Below are positions 1 through 5,680 of a stretch of DNA of 6,662 nt, in pieces (within the stretch, counting starts at the first letter, position 1; each line of letters starts with the position of its first letter). A program made the translations under genes and the position numbers. The notes under the pieces were generated by a model. The model was given only the letters and a program-made list of their open reading frames with translations. It had not been told where the DNA came from and made no database searches. The DNA comes from Bacteroides sp. OF04-15BH (GTDB lineage Bacteria; Bacteroidota; Bacteroidia; Bacteroidales; Bacteroidaceae): the NCBI RefSeq assembly GCF_003477995.1, contig NZ_QUEM01000060.1, positions 1 through 6,662 of the forward strand. The letters are read 5' to 3'.

Positions 1-52
1 CAAGAAGGACGCTGAAGAGCTTAGTTGCGGATTTGAGGATTATCATTTATAA
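1..52 (+). CDS. C-terminal end of a gene cut by the window edge
   Basis: Reading from base 2, 16 codons stay open to a TAA at 50-52 and give KKDAEELSCGFEDYHL, a charged, ordinary-looking protein tail. The other two plus frames give an immediate stop or a hydrophobic, unlikely peptide. It would converge with the minus-strand gene whose stop is at 43-45, so the two ends overlap by about 10 bases, a common arrangement. The product cannot be identified from 16 residues, and the frame could be open by chance. Confidence 0.35.
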   Translation, partial: KKDAEELSCGFEDYHL

Positions 53-369
53 GTTATTAAATCTTTTAATTCTTTGTAGCCTGAGTTTATTCTATCTATA
101 AAATCAAGACCATCTGGTAATACGAACCATGTTGAATGCCCTCTAGATTGAGGACTTCCTATGCATTCTAAAAGCCCGTTCTGCTTCTTTGAATCATCCC
201 ACTCGCTATCAGCTATGTTCCACCTGATAGCTAGTTTTATTTCACCATACCATTTTACTATTGCTAAAGAGTATCCTGGATTCTCTTTGCCATCAAAAAG
301 CACTTTTATAACTTCAACCTTTCCTTTAGGTGAAGCTACAATAAGTGGATTTCTATAAATATATGCCAT
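43..369 (-). CDS. Small protein of unknown function (108 aa)
   Basis: Complete minus-strand gene from ATG at 369 to TGA at 43-45. I do not recognise the family with certainty. The protein is soluble and mixed alpha/beta in appearance, with no signal peptide and no membrane segment. Its most distinctive part is residues 44-84: an IKLAIRWN strand, then EWDD, then ECIGSPQSRG and WFVLP. The tryptophans (40, 50, 57, 81) and the CIGSPQSRG turn look like conserved core or binding positions. The reading is convincing as coding because the overlapping plus-strand frame (161-358) is low in complexity and has no start context. No clear TAnnTTTG promoter was found; CATAGGTA at 421-428 reads TACCTATG on the minus strand, one base off consensus but without a partner -33 box. 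It lies 174 bp downstream of the regulator gene on the same strand, and co-transcription is possible but not shown. Confidence 0.7.
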   Translation of the reverse strand: MAYIYRNPLIVASPKGKVEVIKVLFDGKENPGYSLAIVKWYGEIKLAIRWNIADSEWDDSKKQNGLLECIGSPQSRGHSTWFVLPDGLDFIDRINSGYKELKDLITYK

Positions 370-543
370 ATTATATCTTTTTTTTGCGAATATAATATTT
401 TACAGCTACATACGTACATACATAGGTATATTTTTTTATGAACTTAGGTATTATATATTATGCTTTTTGGCTTTTTCTTATAGAAGTATCTATCATAATA
501 TACTCAGCTCAATTTTATATTGTTTATATTCCATTCTCTAATA

Positions 544-1236
544 TTAAAATTCTAGCCTGAACCCCTTTTGCTTAAGTTCAAAATACTTCTCCGATTTGAA
601 CTTATACATCTTTGGTATTCTAGCCGGTGTATCAGCTTCTCTCACTCCTACTTCTTCCAATAAACCAAGTTTCAACATCTTCTTATAGAAATTCCTTCTG
701 TCGAATTTCACTTCTAGAATTGCTTCATATAGATTTTGAATCTCACTCATAGTAAATACCTCTGGCAGTAAATCAAAACCTATAGGCTTAAAACATATTT
801 CATGTTTAAGGTGAGACAAAGCCTTTCTAAGAATCATCTCATGATCAAATGCTAGTTGTGGTATCTCATTATATGAAAACCAACTTGCTTTAGCTGCATC
901 ATCACCACCAATCACTTCTTTCATCCGAACTAAAGCATAATGTGCAATGGTTATAACACGTTCGCGTGGATCCCTATCAACATTTGTAAAAGTATAGAAT
1001 TGTTCTAAAGGTATATCTTTTAAACTTGTTTCTTCCATTAATTCTCTTTTCGCGGCTTCTTCTGCCGATTCATCTATCCTTAAAAAGCCTCCAGGGAAAG
1101 CCCATGCTCCTTTATATGGTTCTACTCCCCTTTGAATCAATAGAACTTTTATGCTGGTACCATCAAATCCAAAAATCACACAATCCACGGTTACTGCAGG
1201 ATGTGGATATTTATATGAAAATTTATATTCTTCCAT
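544..1236 (-). CDS. NrtR-type transcriptional regulator: Nudix domain plus winged helix-turn-helix (230 aa)
   Basis: Residues 12-145 form a Nudix fold and residues about 155-230 a winged helix-turn-helix, the domain order of the NrtR regulator family. Known members regulate NAD synthesis or, in Bacteroides, sugar use (AraR), and bind a nucleotide-sugar-type ligand in the Nudix domain. The Nudix box runs from G50 to L72 with E56 and R64-E65-L-M-E68-E69 all present. Only the usual final Gly is replaced by Ser71, so hydrolase activity is possible but not assured. The frame is open upstream to an ATG at 1287, but a promoter at 1257-1288 places transcription start near 1250. The start at 1236 (MEEYKFSYKYPHPAVTVDC, typical family N-terminus) is therefore chosen. 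Two palindromic operators flank the promoter, indicating autorepression. No NAD or sugar gene is next to it, so its regulon is unknown. Stop is TAA at 544-546. Confidence 0.88.
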   Translation of the reverse strand: MEEYKFSYKYPHPAVTVDCVIFGFDGTSIKVLLIQRGVEPYKGAWAFPGGFLRIDESAEEAAKRELMEETSLKDIPLEQFYTFTNVDRDPRERVITIAHYALVRMKEVIGGDDAAKASWFSYNEIPQLAFDHEMILRKALSHLKHEICFKPIGFDLLPEVFTMSEIQNLYEAILEVKFDRRNFYKKMLKLGLLEEVGVREADTPARIPKMYKFKSEKYFELKQKGFRLEF

Positions 1237-1241
1237 TATTA

Positions 1242-1258
1242 TGCGTATTATATACGCA
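1242..1258. promoter_or_regulatory. Operator 1, probable NrtR-like binding site
   Basis: TGCGTA (1242-1247), five bases, TACGCA (1253-1258): perfect 6-base inverted half-sites. It touches the end of the -7 box and covers the expected transcription start, the position of a repressor site. Confidence 0.75.
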
Positions 1259-1288
1259 AAGATATATATTCCATATTCAAATATCAAA
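1257..1288 (-). promoter_or_regulatory. Bacteroides-type promoter of the NrtR-like gene
   Basis: On the minus strand TTTG (1288-1285), a 20-base spacer and TATCTTTG (1264-1257) match the Bacteroides primary sigma consensus TTTG-N19-21-TAnnTTTG exactly. Transcription would begin near 1250, about 14 bases before the ATG at 1236. Confidence 0.8.
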
Positions 1289-1292
1289 TTTC

Positions 1293-1309
1293 TGCGTATA
1301 TTTTACGCA
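1293..1309. promoter_or_regulatory. Operator 2, probable NrtR-like binding site
   Basis: TGCGTA (1293-1298), five bases, TACGCA (1304-1309): the same 17-base form as operator 1, centred 51 bp away, close to five helical turns. It sits just upstream of the -33 box, so two dimers could bracket the promoter. The half-sites match in every base, which makes chance very unlikely. Confidence 0.75.
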
Positions 1310-1380
1310 TTTTAATATATCTACCTATACATTATATACGATTCATTTTTTTATTCTCTGATGTTTAAAGTTAAGGGAAG

Positions 1381-1406
1381 ATAAGGTTGCAATGTTGCAA
1401 TCTTAT
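1381..1406. promoter_or_regulatory. Palindrome with two TTGCAA boxes
   Basis: ATAAGGTTGCAA (1381-1392) and TTGCAATCTTAT (1395-1406) are inverted copies with one G/T position and two bases between. TTGCAA is itself a palindrome and occurs twice. The site lies in the 283 bp divergent region between the regulator gene and the secreted-protein gene. No gene runs into it from the left, so it reads better as a protein-binding site than as a terminator, although a T-rich run follows. Confidence 0.4.
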
Positions 1407-1471
1407 TTTATTTATCTCTATATAAACAGATTGAAATATTTCTTTATTAAATCATTATATTAACCTTTCTA

Positions 1472-1479
1472 TACCTTTG
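1472..1479 (+). promoter_or_regulatory. Probable -7 box of the secreted-protein gene
   Basis: TACCTTTG fits the Bacteroides -7 consensus TAnnTTTG and lies 40 bases before the ATG at 1520, giving a leader of about 33 bases. No TTTG is found at the right spacing upstream, so the promoter is only half-canonical and may need an activator. Confidence 0.55.
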
Positions 1480-1519
1480 CATCAGTAAAACAAATTCAGT
1501 CACATAAAAATTAAGAATT

Positions 1520-1927
1520 ATGAAAAAGATATTTTTTGCTTTCGCACTTTCATGTATAGGTTTTATTTCTACAAATGCTCAGAGTTTATATAATTCAAAC
1601 TCCTATTTTGGTTCGAGTTCTTCTACCTCTATATCCTCTACAAATAGCTCAGTTCGCTATCAGAAAGGATACACTAGAAAAGACGGAACTTATGTAAATG
1701 GTCACATGAAAACAAGAAGCAATAATACCAATCATGACAACTTCTCTACCATAGGAAATTCAAATCCTTATACCGGTTCTACGGGTTCTGTTGCTAAAGA
1801 CTATTCTGTAGGTGCATATAATTATGGGAGCGGTAAGACCATTCATACTGGTAGTCGCGGTGGACAATATTACATCAACAGCAACGGTAATAAGACTTAT
1901 GTTCCTAAAAGAAGAACAAGATATTAA
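1520..1927 (+). CDS. Small secreted Ser/Asn/Gly-rich protein with C-terminal GGxYYINSxGxKxYV motif (135 aa)
   Basis: The N-terminus MKKIFFAFALSCIGFISTNA followed by QS is a typical Bacteroidetes type I signal peptide, cut after residue 20; Cys12 lies inside the hydrophobic core and is a poor lipobox. The mature part starts with a Ser/Thr/Asn-rich linker (21-45). Next is VRYQKGYTRKDGTYVNGHM (about 45-63), a repeat-like basic patch seen in small secreted or phage-encoded proteins, followed by the Asn/Ser-rich NPYTGS region. The end (about 105-131) reads HTGSRGGQYYINSNGNKTYV and resembles the basic adaptor domain known from chlorovirus and many bacterial proteins. The role is unknown; export to the periplasm or cell surface and binding of an acidic partner are inference. 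The gene has its own -7 box and lies 60 bp before the two-gene operon on the same strand. Read-through is possible because no hairpin terminator lies between. Confidence 0.8.
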   Translation: MKKIFFAFALSCIGFISTNAQSLYNSNSYFGSSSSTSISSTNSSVRYQKGYTRKDGTYVNGHMKTRSNNTNHDNFSTIGNSNPYTGSTGSVAKDYSVGAYNYGSGKTIHTGSRGGQYYINSNGNKTYVPKRRTRY

Positions 1928-1987
1928 TCCCTATAGAATTATTTAAATAAGAGGAACTATCATTAACTATATAATGTCATATAAAGT

Positions 1988-3418
1988 ATGGGTACAATAA
2001 CTAATGATAATGAATTCATAGTCCTTGATATAAACAGTGATAGTAATAATTTTAAGTGTTTAGCAAGTGTCAGCTCTGCCTTGTCTGCAGCCAGATCTGA
2101 TGTTGAAGTGTTAGATGAAACAATCAATTCAATAAAGGGTTTAAAGCCTGATTGTGATAAAATTGATTATGCTCTAGCTGCAAGTTCAGGAGCTTTATGT
2201 GGCATAATAGATATTTTTCTTGTTGGCAAACCTGGTGATACTTTTTTGGGCAATATTACTGATAATTGGTTTGAAAGAAGAACTTGCGATTTCGCTAAAA
2301 TATGTGGTTGGAAAGGTAATGAACAGAATCCGGTAAGTTCAGCAATAAGCTATCTTGAGAGGTACTTTAAAGTTCCTTATGACCAGAGAGGTTGCGGTGA
2401 TGCCGGTCAGTTCATATTTGAACTGAATCCTACCAACCACCACTTTAAATCTTTGGCTCATAATCCAAGTTTGCTCGGTCTATTCGTTTCTATACTTGAC
2501 CAATTTACAAACTCATCTCATTTTATCTTAAACGGAGAACTTATAGAGTTAGTTGATGCCGATGGTAGTTTCAAATTAAGAGGAAACACTCTTATGGGTA
2601 AACTCTGGTGCGGTTTTGTCAATTGGTTTGGACACCTAATGTCTGATGTCTGTGGTTCTTCGGGAAGCTCAGGAAGAGGTATGGGTATTCCTTCTCCTTT
2701 ATGGACATGGATGAATAGTATAATTGCAATCAAGAGTAAGTTAGGTATCCCTGTTGGTGAATTTGATAAAAATTTTAATGAACTGGCTCTTACACTATAC
2801 AAAGAAGGTTATGATTTCCGTTTTCAGACTACACAATTAATTCCTGTGCTAGTCAATGAACTGATAGTAAGATTATGCTACTCTATTAGACGTGCCATAG
2901 GGTATTACAGAGAAACACCAGATGAACAACGCTCCTTTAAAGCCATGTGGAACAGATGTGCTCCTTTTAAAAATCCTACAGTAAAAAGAATGTTAACGGT
3001 AGCACACGGAACATTCTGCCTTGTAGATATAGGAGATGCTACAATTAGAGGTTTTGTTACTGGAGCTGGTTCTTTTAATCCTGTCGAATTCTTTTTAAGG
3101 CTTAATATTGTTGGACTTGGTAGATTTACTATCTCATTATATGGTGAAACAAAACGTGAAATTAATTACTATAAGGCAAAGAATAAAGCAATATTTGCTG
3201 AAAGACAAAAAACTGTTCTTGATTTTTACATATCTGGACTACAACAACTAGAAATCTTGTATGACGATAAAGAATACCTTACTCTAGTTGATGACTTAAG
3301 AAACAATGATTACTTAACAGCTTTTACAAAAAGTACATCATTAGCTAAATTAAGAGGTGTTCCAGAGAAAAAAATATTGACAACAAAATCCGATATAGAT
3401 AACTATTTTAACAACTAA
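1988..3418 (+). CDS. Conserved-looking protein of unknown function, first gene of two-gene operon (476 aa)
   Basis: I cannot assign a named family. The start is fixed: an in-frame TAA lies at 1982-1984 and the next Met is far inside. There is no signal peptide. Residues 24-80 look helical, with SALSAARSDVEVLDETINSI and a hydrophobic stretch ALAASSGALCGIIDIFLVG (63-80) that may touch or enter the membrane. Residues 151-170 (HHFKSLAHNPSLLGLFVSIL) and 214-235 (FGHLMSDVCGSSGSSGRGMG) are the most motif-like. H151, H152, H158, H216 and D220 would be candidate metal or catalytic residues, and VAHGTFCLVDIGD (338-350) adds H340 and D347. Further hydrophobic segments lie at about 283-300 and 364-384. 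The C-terminus (about 385-476) is charged and helical. The gene ends 4 bp before its partner, so the two are almost surely co-translated and act together. No Shine-Dalgarno is visible, as is usual for this group. Function is unknown; a membrane-associated enzyme or sensor paired with a membrane effector is inference. Confidence 0.85.
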   Translation: MGTITNDNEFIVLDINSDSNNFKCLASVSSALSAARSDVEVLDETINSIKGLKPDCDKIDYALAASSGALCGIIDIFLVGKPGDTFLGNITDNWFERRTCDFAKICGWKGNEQNPVSSAISYLERYFKVPYDQRGCGDAGQFIFELNPTNHHFKSLAHNPSLLGLFVSILDQFTNSSHFILNGELIELVDADGSFKLRGNTLMGKLWCGFVNWFGHLMSDVCGSSGSSGRGMGIPSPLWTWMNSIIAIKSKLGIPVGEFDKNFNELALTLYKEGYDFRFQTTQLIPVLVNELIVRLCYSIRRAIGYYRETPDEQRSFKAMWNRCAPFKNPTVKRMLTVAHGTFCLVDIGDATIRGFVTGAGSFNPVEFFLRLNIVGLGRFTISLYGETKREINYYKAKNKAIFAERQKTVLDFYISGLQQLEILYDDKEYLTLVDDLRNNDYLTAFTKSTSLAKLRGVPEKKILTTKSDIDNYFNN

Positions 3419-3422
3419 GAAT

Positions 3423-4535
3423 ATGAGCAAACAATCAAATTTAGATAAATCAACTGATAGACTTAAAGCATTAATCAGCATTGTAAACAAACTTATTAAT
3501 GAACTCGGCGTTAGAGATGAAATATTGTATAATACACTTAGTATTATTCAATCTCAGATTGACAAAATTAGAAATGTGCCAAGTGATACACTGCTGACTT
3601 ATCAGAGAATAAAAGAAGAAAGACTTTCTTGGAAAAAACAGGTGGATAAGATATATGATGATTATGAATCTGCCAAAAAAGCAAATGTTGGATATGCTGC
3701 AAGTGGTACTGGATTAGGTGTTGGTGTAGCATTTCTTGGTCCATCTGCAGCTATGGGTATTGCAACAACCTTTGGTGTTGCTTCAACCGGTACAGCTATT
3801 TCTGCTTTGAGTGGTGCTGCTGCAACAAATGCAGCATTGGCATGGCTGGGTGGTGGTGCTTTAGCTGCTGGAGGTGGAGGAATGGCTGCTGGTAATGCTC
3901 TATTAGCTTTGGCTGGTCCTGTTGGATGGACTATAGCTGGACTTTCATTATTAGGTAGTGGTATATTTTTCTTGAAGTCTCTTAATGAAAAGAAAAAGCT
4001 AGAGAATATATTCCTTCTTATTAGTTTACGTGATGAAAAAAAATATCAGATGGCTATAGTTGAACTGAATGAAAGACTTAGTAGAATTGCTGATGAAACA
4101 AAAAAACTTCAGGAAGCTATTATTAATATCAGCTCATTTGGTTATGACTATAATAGTATGACAGAAGATCAACAATATGCTTTAGGTTCATACGTAAATC
4201 TCATGAACTCCGCGACACAGCTATTGGTTAATCCAATCTTAGGTCTTCAGCCCAACTATACAGATAGTGACTTAAGTGACTTTATTTCGTGGAATGTTTT
4301 AGGTAGATCGCTAATTAATAAGTCTGATAAGTATAAAAGCTTAATCGTATATTTGGTAAATCTTTTCTGGGCTATTCAAGTTGATGATTCTGACATGAAA
4401 CTTTTTATTAATTCATTGAAAAAGAATAAAGATTTCTTGACAGAAATGGGGCTTTCTAAAGACGAACTTGATGAGAAGCTCATAAAATATATTCAGGAGG
4501 CAATTAGAAGAAAAAAGAATCAGAAGAAAAATTAA
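3423..4535 (+). CDS. Helix / Gly-Ala-rich hydrophobic core / helix protein, probable membrane-inserting partner (370 aa)
   Basis: Three parts are visible. Residues 1-87 are charged and helical with coiled-coil character (DRLKALISIVNKLINELG, then a K/E/D-rich segment to YDDYESAKKAN). Residues 88-184 are almost free of charge and packed with Gly and Ala. They contain ATNAALAWLGGGALAAGGGG (134-153) and LALAGPVGWTIAGLSLLGSG (161-180), a glycine-zipper-like stretch long enough for two to three membrane passes. Residues 185-235 return to a charged coiled coil (ELNERLSRIADETKKLQEAI). The rest is a mixed helical domain with a very basic tail (RRKKNQKKN). This layout, a hydrophobic hairpin between two long helices, resembles pore-forming or membrane-remodelling proteins, but I cannot name the family. 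It follows the 476-residue gene by 4 bp. No terminator hairpin is seen directly after the stop. Membrane insertion is inference from composition; the function is unknown. Confidence 0.85.
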   Translation: MSKQSNLDKSTDRLKALISIVNKLINELGVRDEILYNTLSIIQSQIDKIRNVPSDTLLTYQRIKEERLSWKKQVDKIYDDYESAKKANVGYAASGTGLGVGVAFLGPSAAMGIATTFGVASTGTAISALSGAAATNAALAWLGGGALAAGGGGMAAGNALLALAGPVGWTIAGLSLLGSGIFFLKSLNEKKKLENIFLLISLRDEKKYQMAIVELNERLSRIADETKKLQEAIINISSFGYDYNSMTEDQQYALGSYVNLMNSATQLLVNPILGLQPNYTDSDLSDFISWNVLGRSLINKSDKYKSLIVYLVNLFWAIQVDDSDMKLFINSLKKNKDFLTEMGLSKDELDEKLIKYIQEAIRRKKNQKKN

Positions 4536-4624
4536 ATACTATTTTCATTTGAGTCTCAGTTAAATGATGTATAATAAGTTCTTAATCAATATAATACATG
4601 CCAATAAATTAAAAGGACATTACC

Positions 4625-4790
4625 CAGTTATCCCTTTCATCAAAGATAAATCCCAATCCTGGTTTGCCAGCCGCATTTATTCCTTTTTTCAGGAGAATTT
4701 TCTTTATGGCTATCGCCATGAAAATTCACCTGAAAAAGAATGCGGCGGCAAACGGATTAGTATTAAAGGAAAGATTACAGGGATTAACTG
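4625..4790. repeat. Long imperfect inverted repeat (166 bp hairpin)
   Basis: Arms pair in order from outside in. CAGTTA-TCCCT (4625-4635) pairs with AGGGAT-TAACTG (4779-4790, one base bulged). AATCC (4655-4659) pairs with GGATT (4754-4758), and GTTTGCC (4662-4668) with GGCAAAC (4747-4753). CCGCATT (4671-4677) pairs with AATGCGG (4739-4745), and CAGG (4690-4693) with CCTG (4729-4732). GAATTTTC (4695-4702) pairs with GAAAATTC (4720-4727), and ATGGC (4706-4710) with GCCAT (4715-4719) around a TATC loop. The inner 92 bases (4662-4753) form a nearly continuous stem; an unpaired internal loop separates it from the outer stem. Seven blocks in register cannot be chance. Confidence 0.85.
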
Positions 4791-4805
4791 CGACCGACAT
4801 GACGC

Positions 4806-4851
4806 ATAGCCATAAACCAAAGGCGGCTATCCTTATATTCCATATATAGCC
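4806..4851. repeat. Competing ATAGCC / GGCTAT inverted repeats
   Basis: ATAGCC occurs at 4806-4811 and 4846-4851, with GGCTAT between them at 4825-4830, so the middle copy can pair with either side but not both. In addition ATAGCCATAAA (4806-4816) is the exact 11-base complement of TTTATGGCTAT (4703-4713) in the loop end of the long hairpin. Mutually exclusive folds of this type are typical of regulatory RNAs. Confidence 0.5.
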
Positions 4852-4958
4852 TCATAAATACAGTGAAAATCCCCCTTCCTCAAAAACAAAACATAGACTG
4901 CTTATCAAAACCCGAAATAAGACAGGGATTTCAGCTTCCTCCGATCTGCATAGTATAG

Positions 4959-4985
4959 TGGCTTCGCCATGACATCTGATGTCAT
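4959..4985. repeat. Two adjacent small perfect hairpins
   Basis: TGGC-TTC-GCCA (4959-4969) is followed at once by ATGACAT-CTG-ATGTCAT (4969-4985), a perfect 7-base stem with a 3-base loop. They lie 43-69 bp before the -7 box of the HTH genes. They could be binding sites for those small DNA-binding proteins or part of a recombination site. Confidence 0.5.
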
Positions 4986-5027
4986 ATAATGCACTTTGAT
5001 GATAGCCTCTTGTGCTCCACAGCCTTC

Positions 5028-5035
5028 TATTTTTG
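5028..5035 (+). promoter_or_regulatory. Probable -7 box of the HTH gene pair
   Basis: TATTTTTG fits TAnnTTTG and puts the transcription start near 5042, which supports translation from 5054 or 5060 rather than from the ATG at 5012. No TTTG stands at the proper -33 distance. Confidence 0.5.
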
Positions 5036-5053
5036 TACCAACCACTTAAACTA

Positions 5054-5368
5054 ATGATTATGGAGATAGTGAACATAGAAGCCGGTACATTTATGGAAAT
5101 GAACAACATATTGTTCAAAATAGAAAAACAATTGAAAGGACTGAACTCTTCCAAGTCTGAATTGAATGAATGGTTGGATAATCAGGAGGTATGTATTCTT
5201 ATGAATATATCAGACAGGAAGCTATTGTCTCTAAGGCAGAAAGGACTAATCCCCTTCAGTCGTATAGACAGAAAAGTGTATTATAAAAAAGAAGATATTC
5301 TAAACTATATGAGGAATAACCTTAAAACACATACAAATAATGGAAATGGGACAACTAGTATTGAGTAA
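5054..5368 (+). CDS. Small MerR/excisionase-like helix-turn-helix protein (104 aa)
   Basis: Residues about 41-88 form a winged helix-turn-helix of the excisionase/HTH_17 type: LDNQEVCILMNISDRKLLSL, then the usual RQKGLIPFSRIDRKVYYKKE turn and wing, then DILNYMRNN. Such proteins sit near integrases in Bacteroidales mobile elements, where they act as recombination directionality factors or regulators. The N-terminal part (1-35) is a short helix with IEKQLKGL, possibly for dimerisation. The frame is open back to 5012, but a -7 box at 5028-5035 makes the start at 5054 (or the Met two codons on, 5060) more likely. The 3' end overlaps the next gene by 29 bases, so the two are translationally coupled. 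The target DNA is unknown; nearby small hairpins at 4959-4985 are candidates. Confidence 0.8.
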   Translation: MIMEIVNIEAGTFMEMNNILFKIEKQLKGLNSSKSELNEWLDNQEVCILMNISDRKLLSLRQKGLIPFSRIDRKVYYKKEDILNYMRNNLKTHTNNGNGTTSIE

Positions 5369-5642
5369 GGACAGTAATGAGGTCAAGAGATTTATTGAAG
5401 CCATGGAAGATATATCCAAAATGTTAGATGCAAATTCTTTAATCTACAGACCTATATTGGACGGGAACCGCTATATAACAGAACAAGAGTTATCAAAGGC
5501 TCTCAAAATAACAAAAAGAACACTCATTGAATATAGAATGAATGGTAAATTACCCTATTACAAAATAGGAGGAAAAATTCTGTATAAGGAACAGGACATT
5601 ATAGATATATTGGAAAGAAACAAAGTTTTGGCATTTGAATGA
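5340..5642 (+). CDS. Second small MerR/excisionase-like helix-turn-helix protein (100 aa)
   Basis: A paralogue of the preceding gene with the same layout: an N-terminal helical segment (KRFIEAMEDISKML, 16-29), then the helix-turn-helix YITEQELSKALKITKRTLIE (45-64), the wing RMNGKLPYYKIGGKILYKEQ (66-85) and a final helix DIIDILERN. The match of K/LPYYKIGGKILYKE to the known KIGRKxxY wing of excisionase-type proteins makes the fold call firm. It starts inside the end of the first gene (29-base overlap; a second Met lies two codons in at 5346) and stops with TGA. Tandem pairs of this kind are a recurrent feature of Bacteroidales integrative elements. They may form a heterodimer controlling excision or transcription; that is inference from context. 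Confidence 0.8.
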   Translation: MEMGQLVLSKDSNEVKRFIEAMEDISKMLDANSLIYRPILDGNRYITEQELSKALKITKRTLIEYRMNGKLPYYKIGGKILYKEQDIIDILERNKVLAFE

Positions 5643-5680
5643 CATTTCTTAAATCACTAATAATCGAAAGCTAAACTTTA

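Larger units (their letters stand above)
4536..5053. other. Gene-free structured region between the operon and the HTH genes
   Basis: About 520 bp with no convincing gene. Short frames exist (4564-4809 and 4664-4849 on plus, 4852-5154 on minus), but the first two lie across a long inverted repeat that explains their sequence better. The region holds the long hairpin (4625-4790), competing ATAGCC/GGCTAT pairings up to 4851, two small perfect hairpins at 4959-4985, and the -7 box of the HTH genes. It may be a structured RNA, an origin of transfer or the remains of a mobile element end. Confidence 0.6.

Noticed and set aside
161..358. Plus-strand frame opposite the 108-residue gene
   Set aside because: Shadow frame, Ser/Phe-rich, no start context.
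454..502. TATATTATG / CATAATATA inverted repeat (454-462 with 494-502) as terminator of the minus-strand regulator gene
   Set aside because: The stem is nearly all A and T with a 31-base loop and no T run in the right place; too weak to call a terminator.
1237..1287. Longer N-terminus for the NrtR-like protein from ATG 1287
   Set aside because: The predicted transcription start near 1250 lies downstream of that ATG, and the 17 extra residues are unlike the family and overlap operator 1.
1026..1361. Plus-strand frame opposite the regulator gene
   Set aside because: It covers the Nudix coding region in reverse as well as the promoter and operators; composition is low-complexity hydrophobic.
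1974..1984. ATGTCATATAA shared with 4979-4989
   Set aside because: An 11-base AT-rich match is expected by chance in a window of this size; there is no shared context.
2518..2802. Minus-strand frame inside the 476-residue gene
   Set aside because: Shadow of a long well-formed gene; no promoter or domain.
4625..4790. Integron attC site or retron msr/msd
   Set aside because: No GTTRRRY/RYYYAAC core pair at the ends, no integron integrase and no reverse transcriptase in the window.
4564..4849. Two overlapping plus-strand frames (4564-4809, 4664-4849) that could encode small proteins
   Set aside because: Both run across both arms of the long inverted repeat, so their sequence is explained by the hairpin, and neither has a start signal or recognisable domain. 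The shorter version from ATG 4718 (44 codons) cannot be fully excluded.
4852..5154. Minus-strand frame of 100 codons
   Set aside because: It overlaps the HTH gene start and its promoter, has a low-complexity hydrophobic start and no family features.
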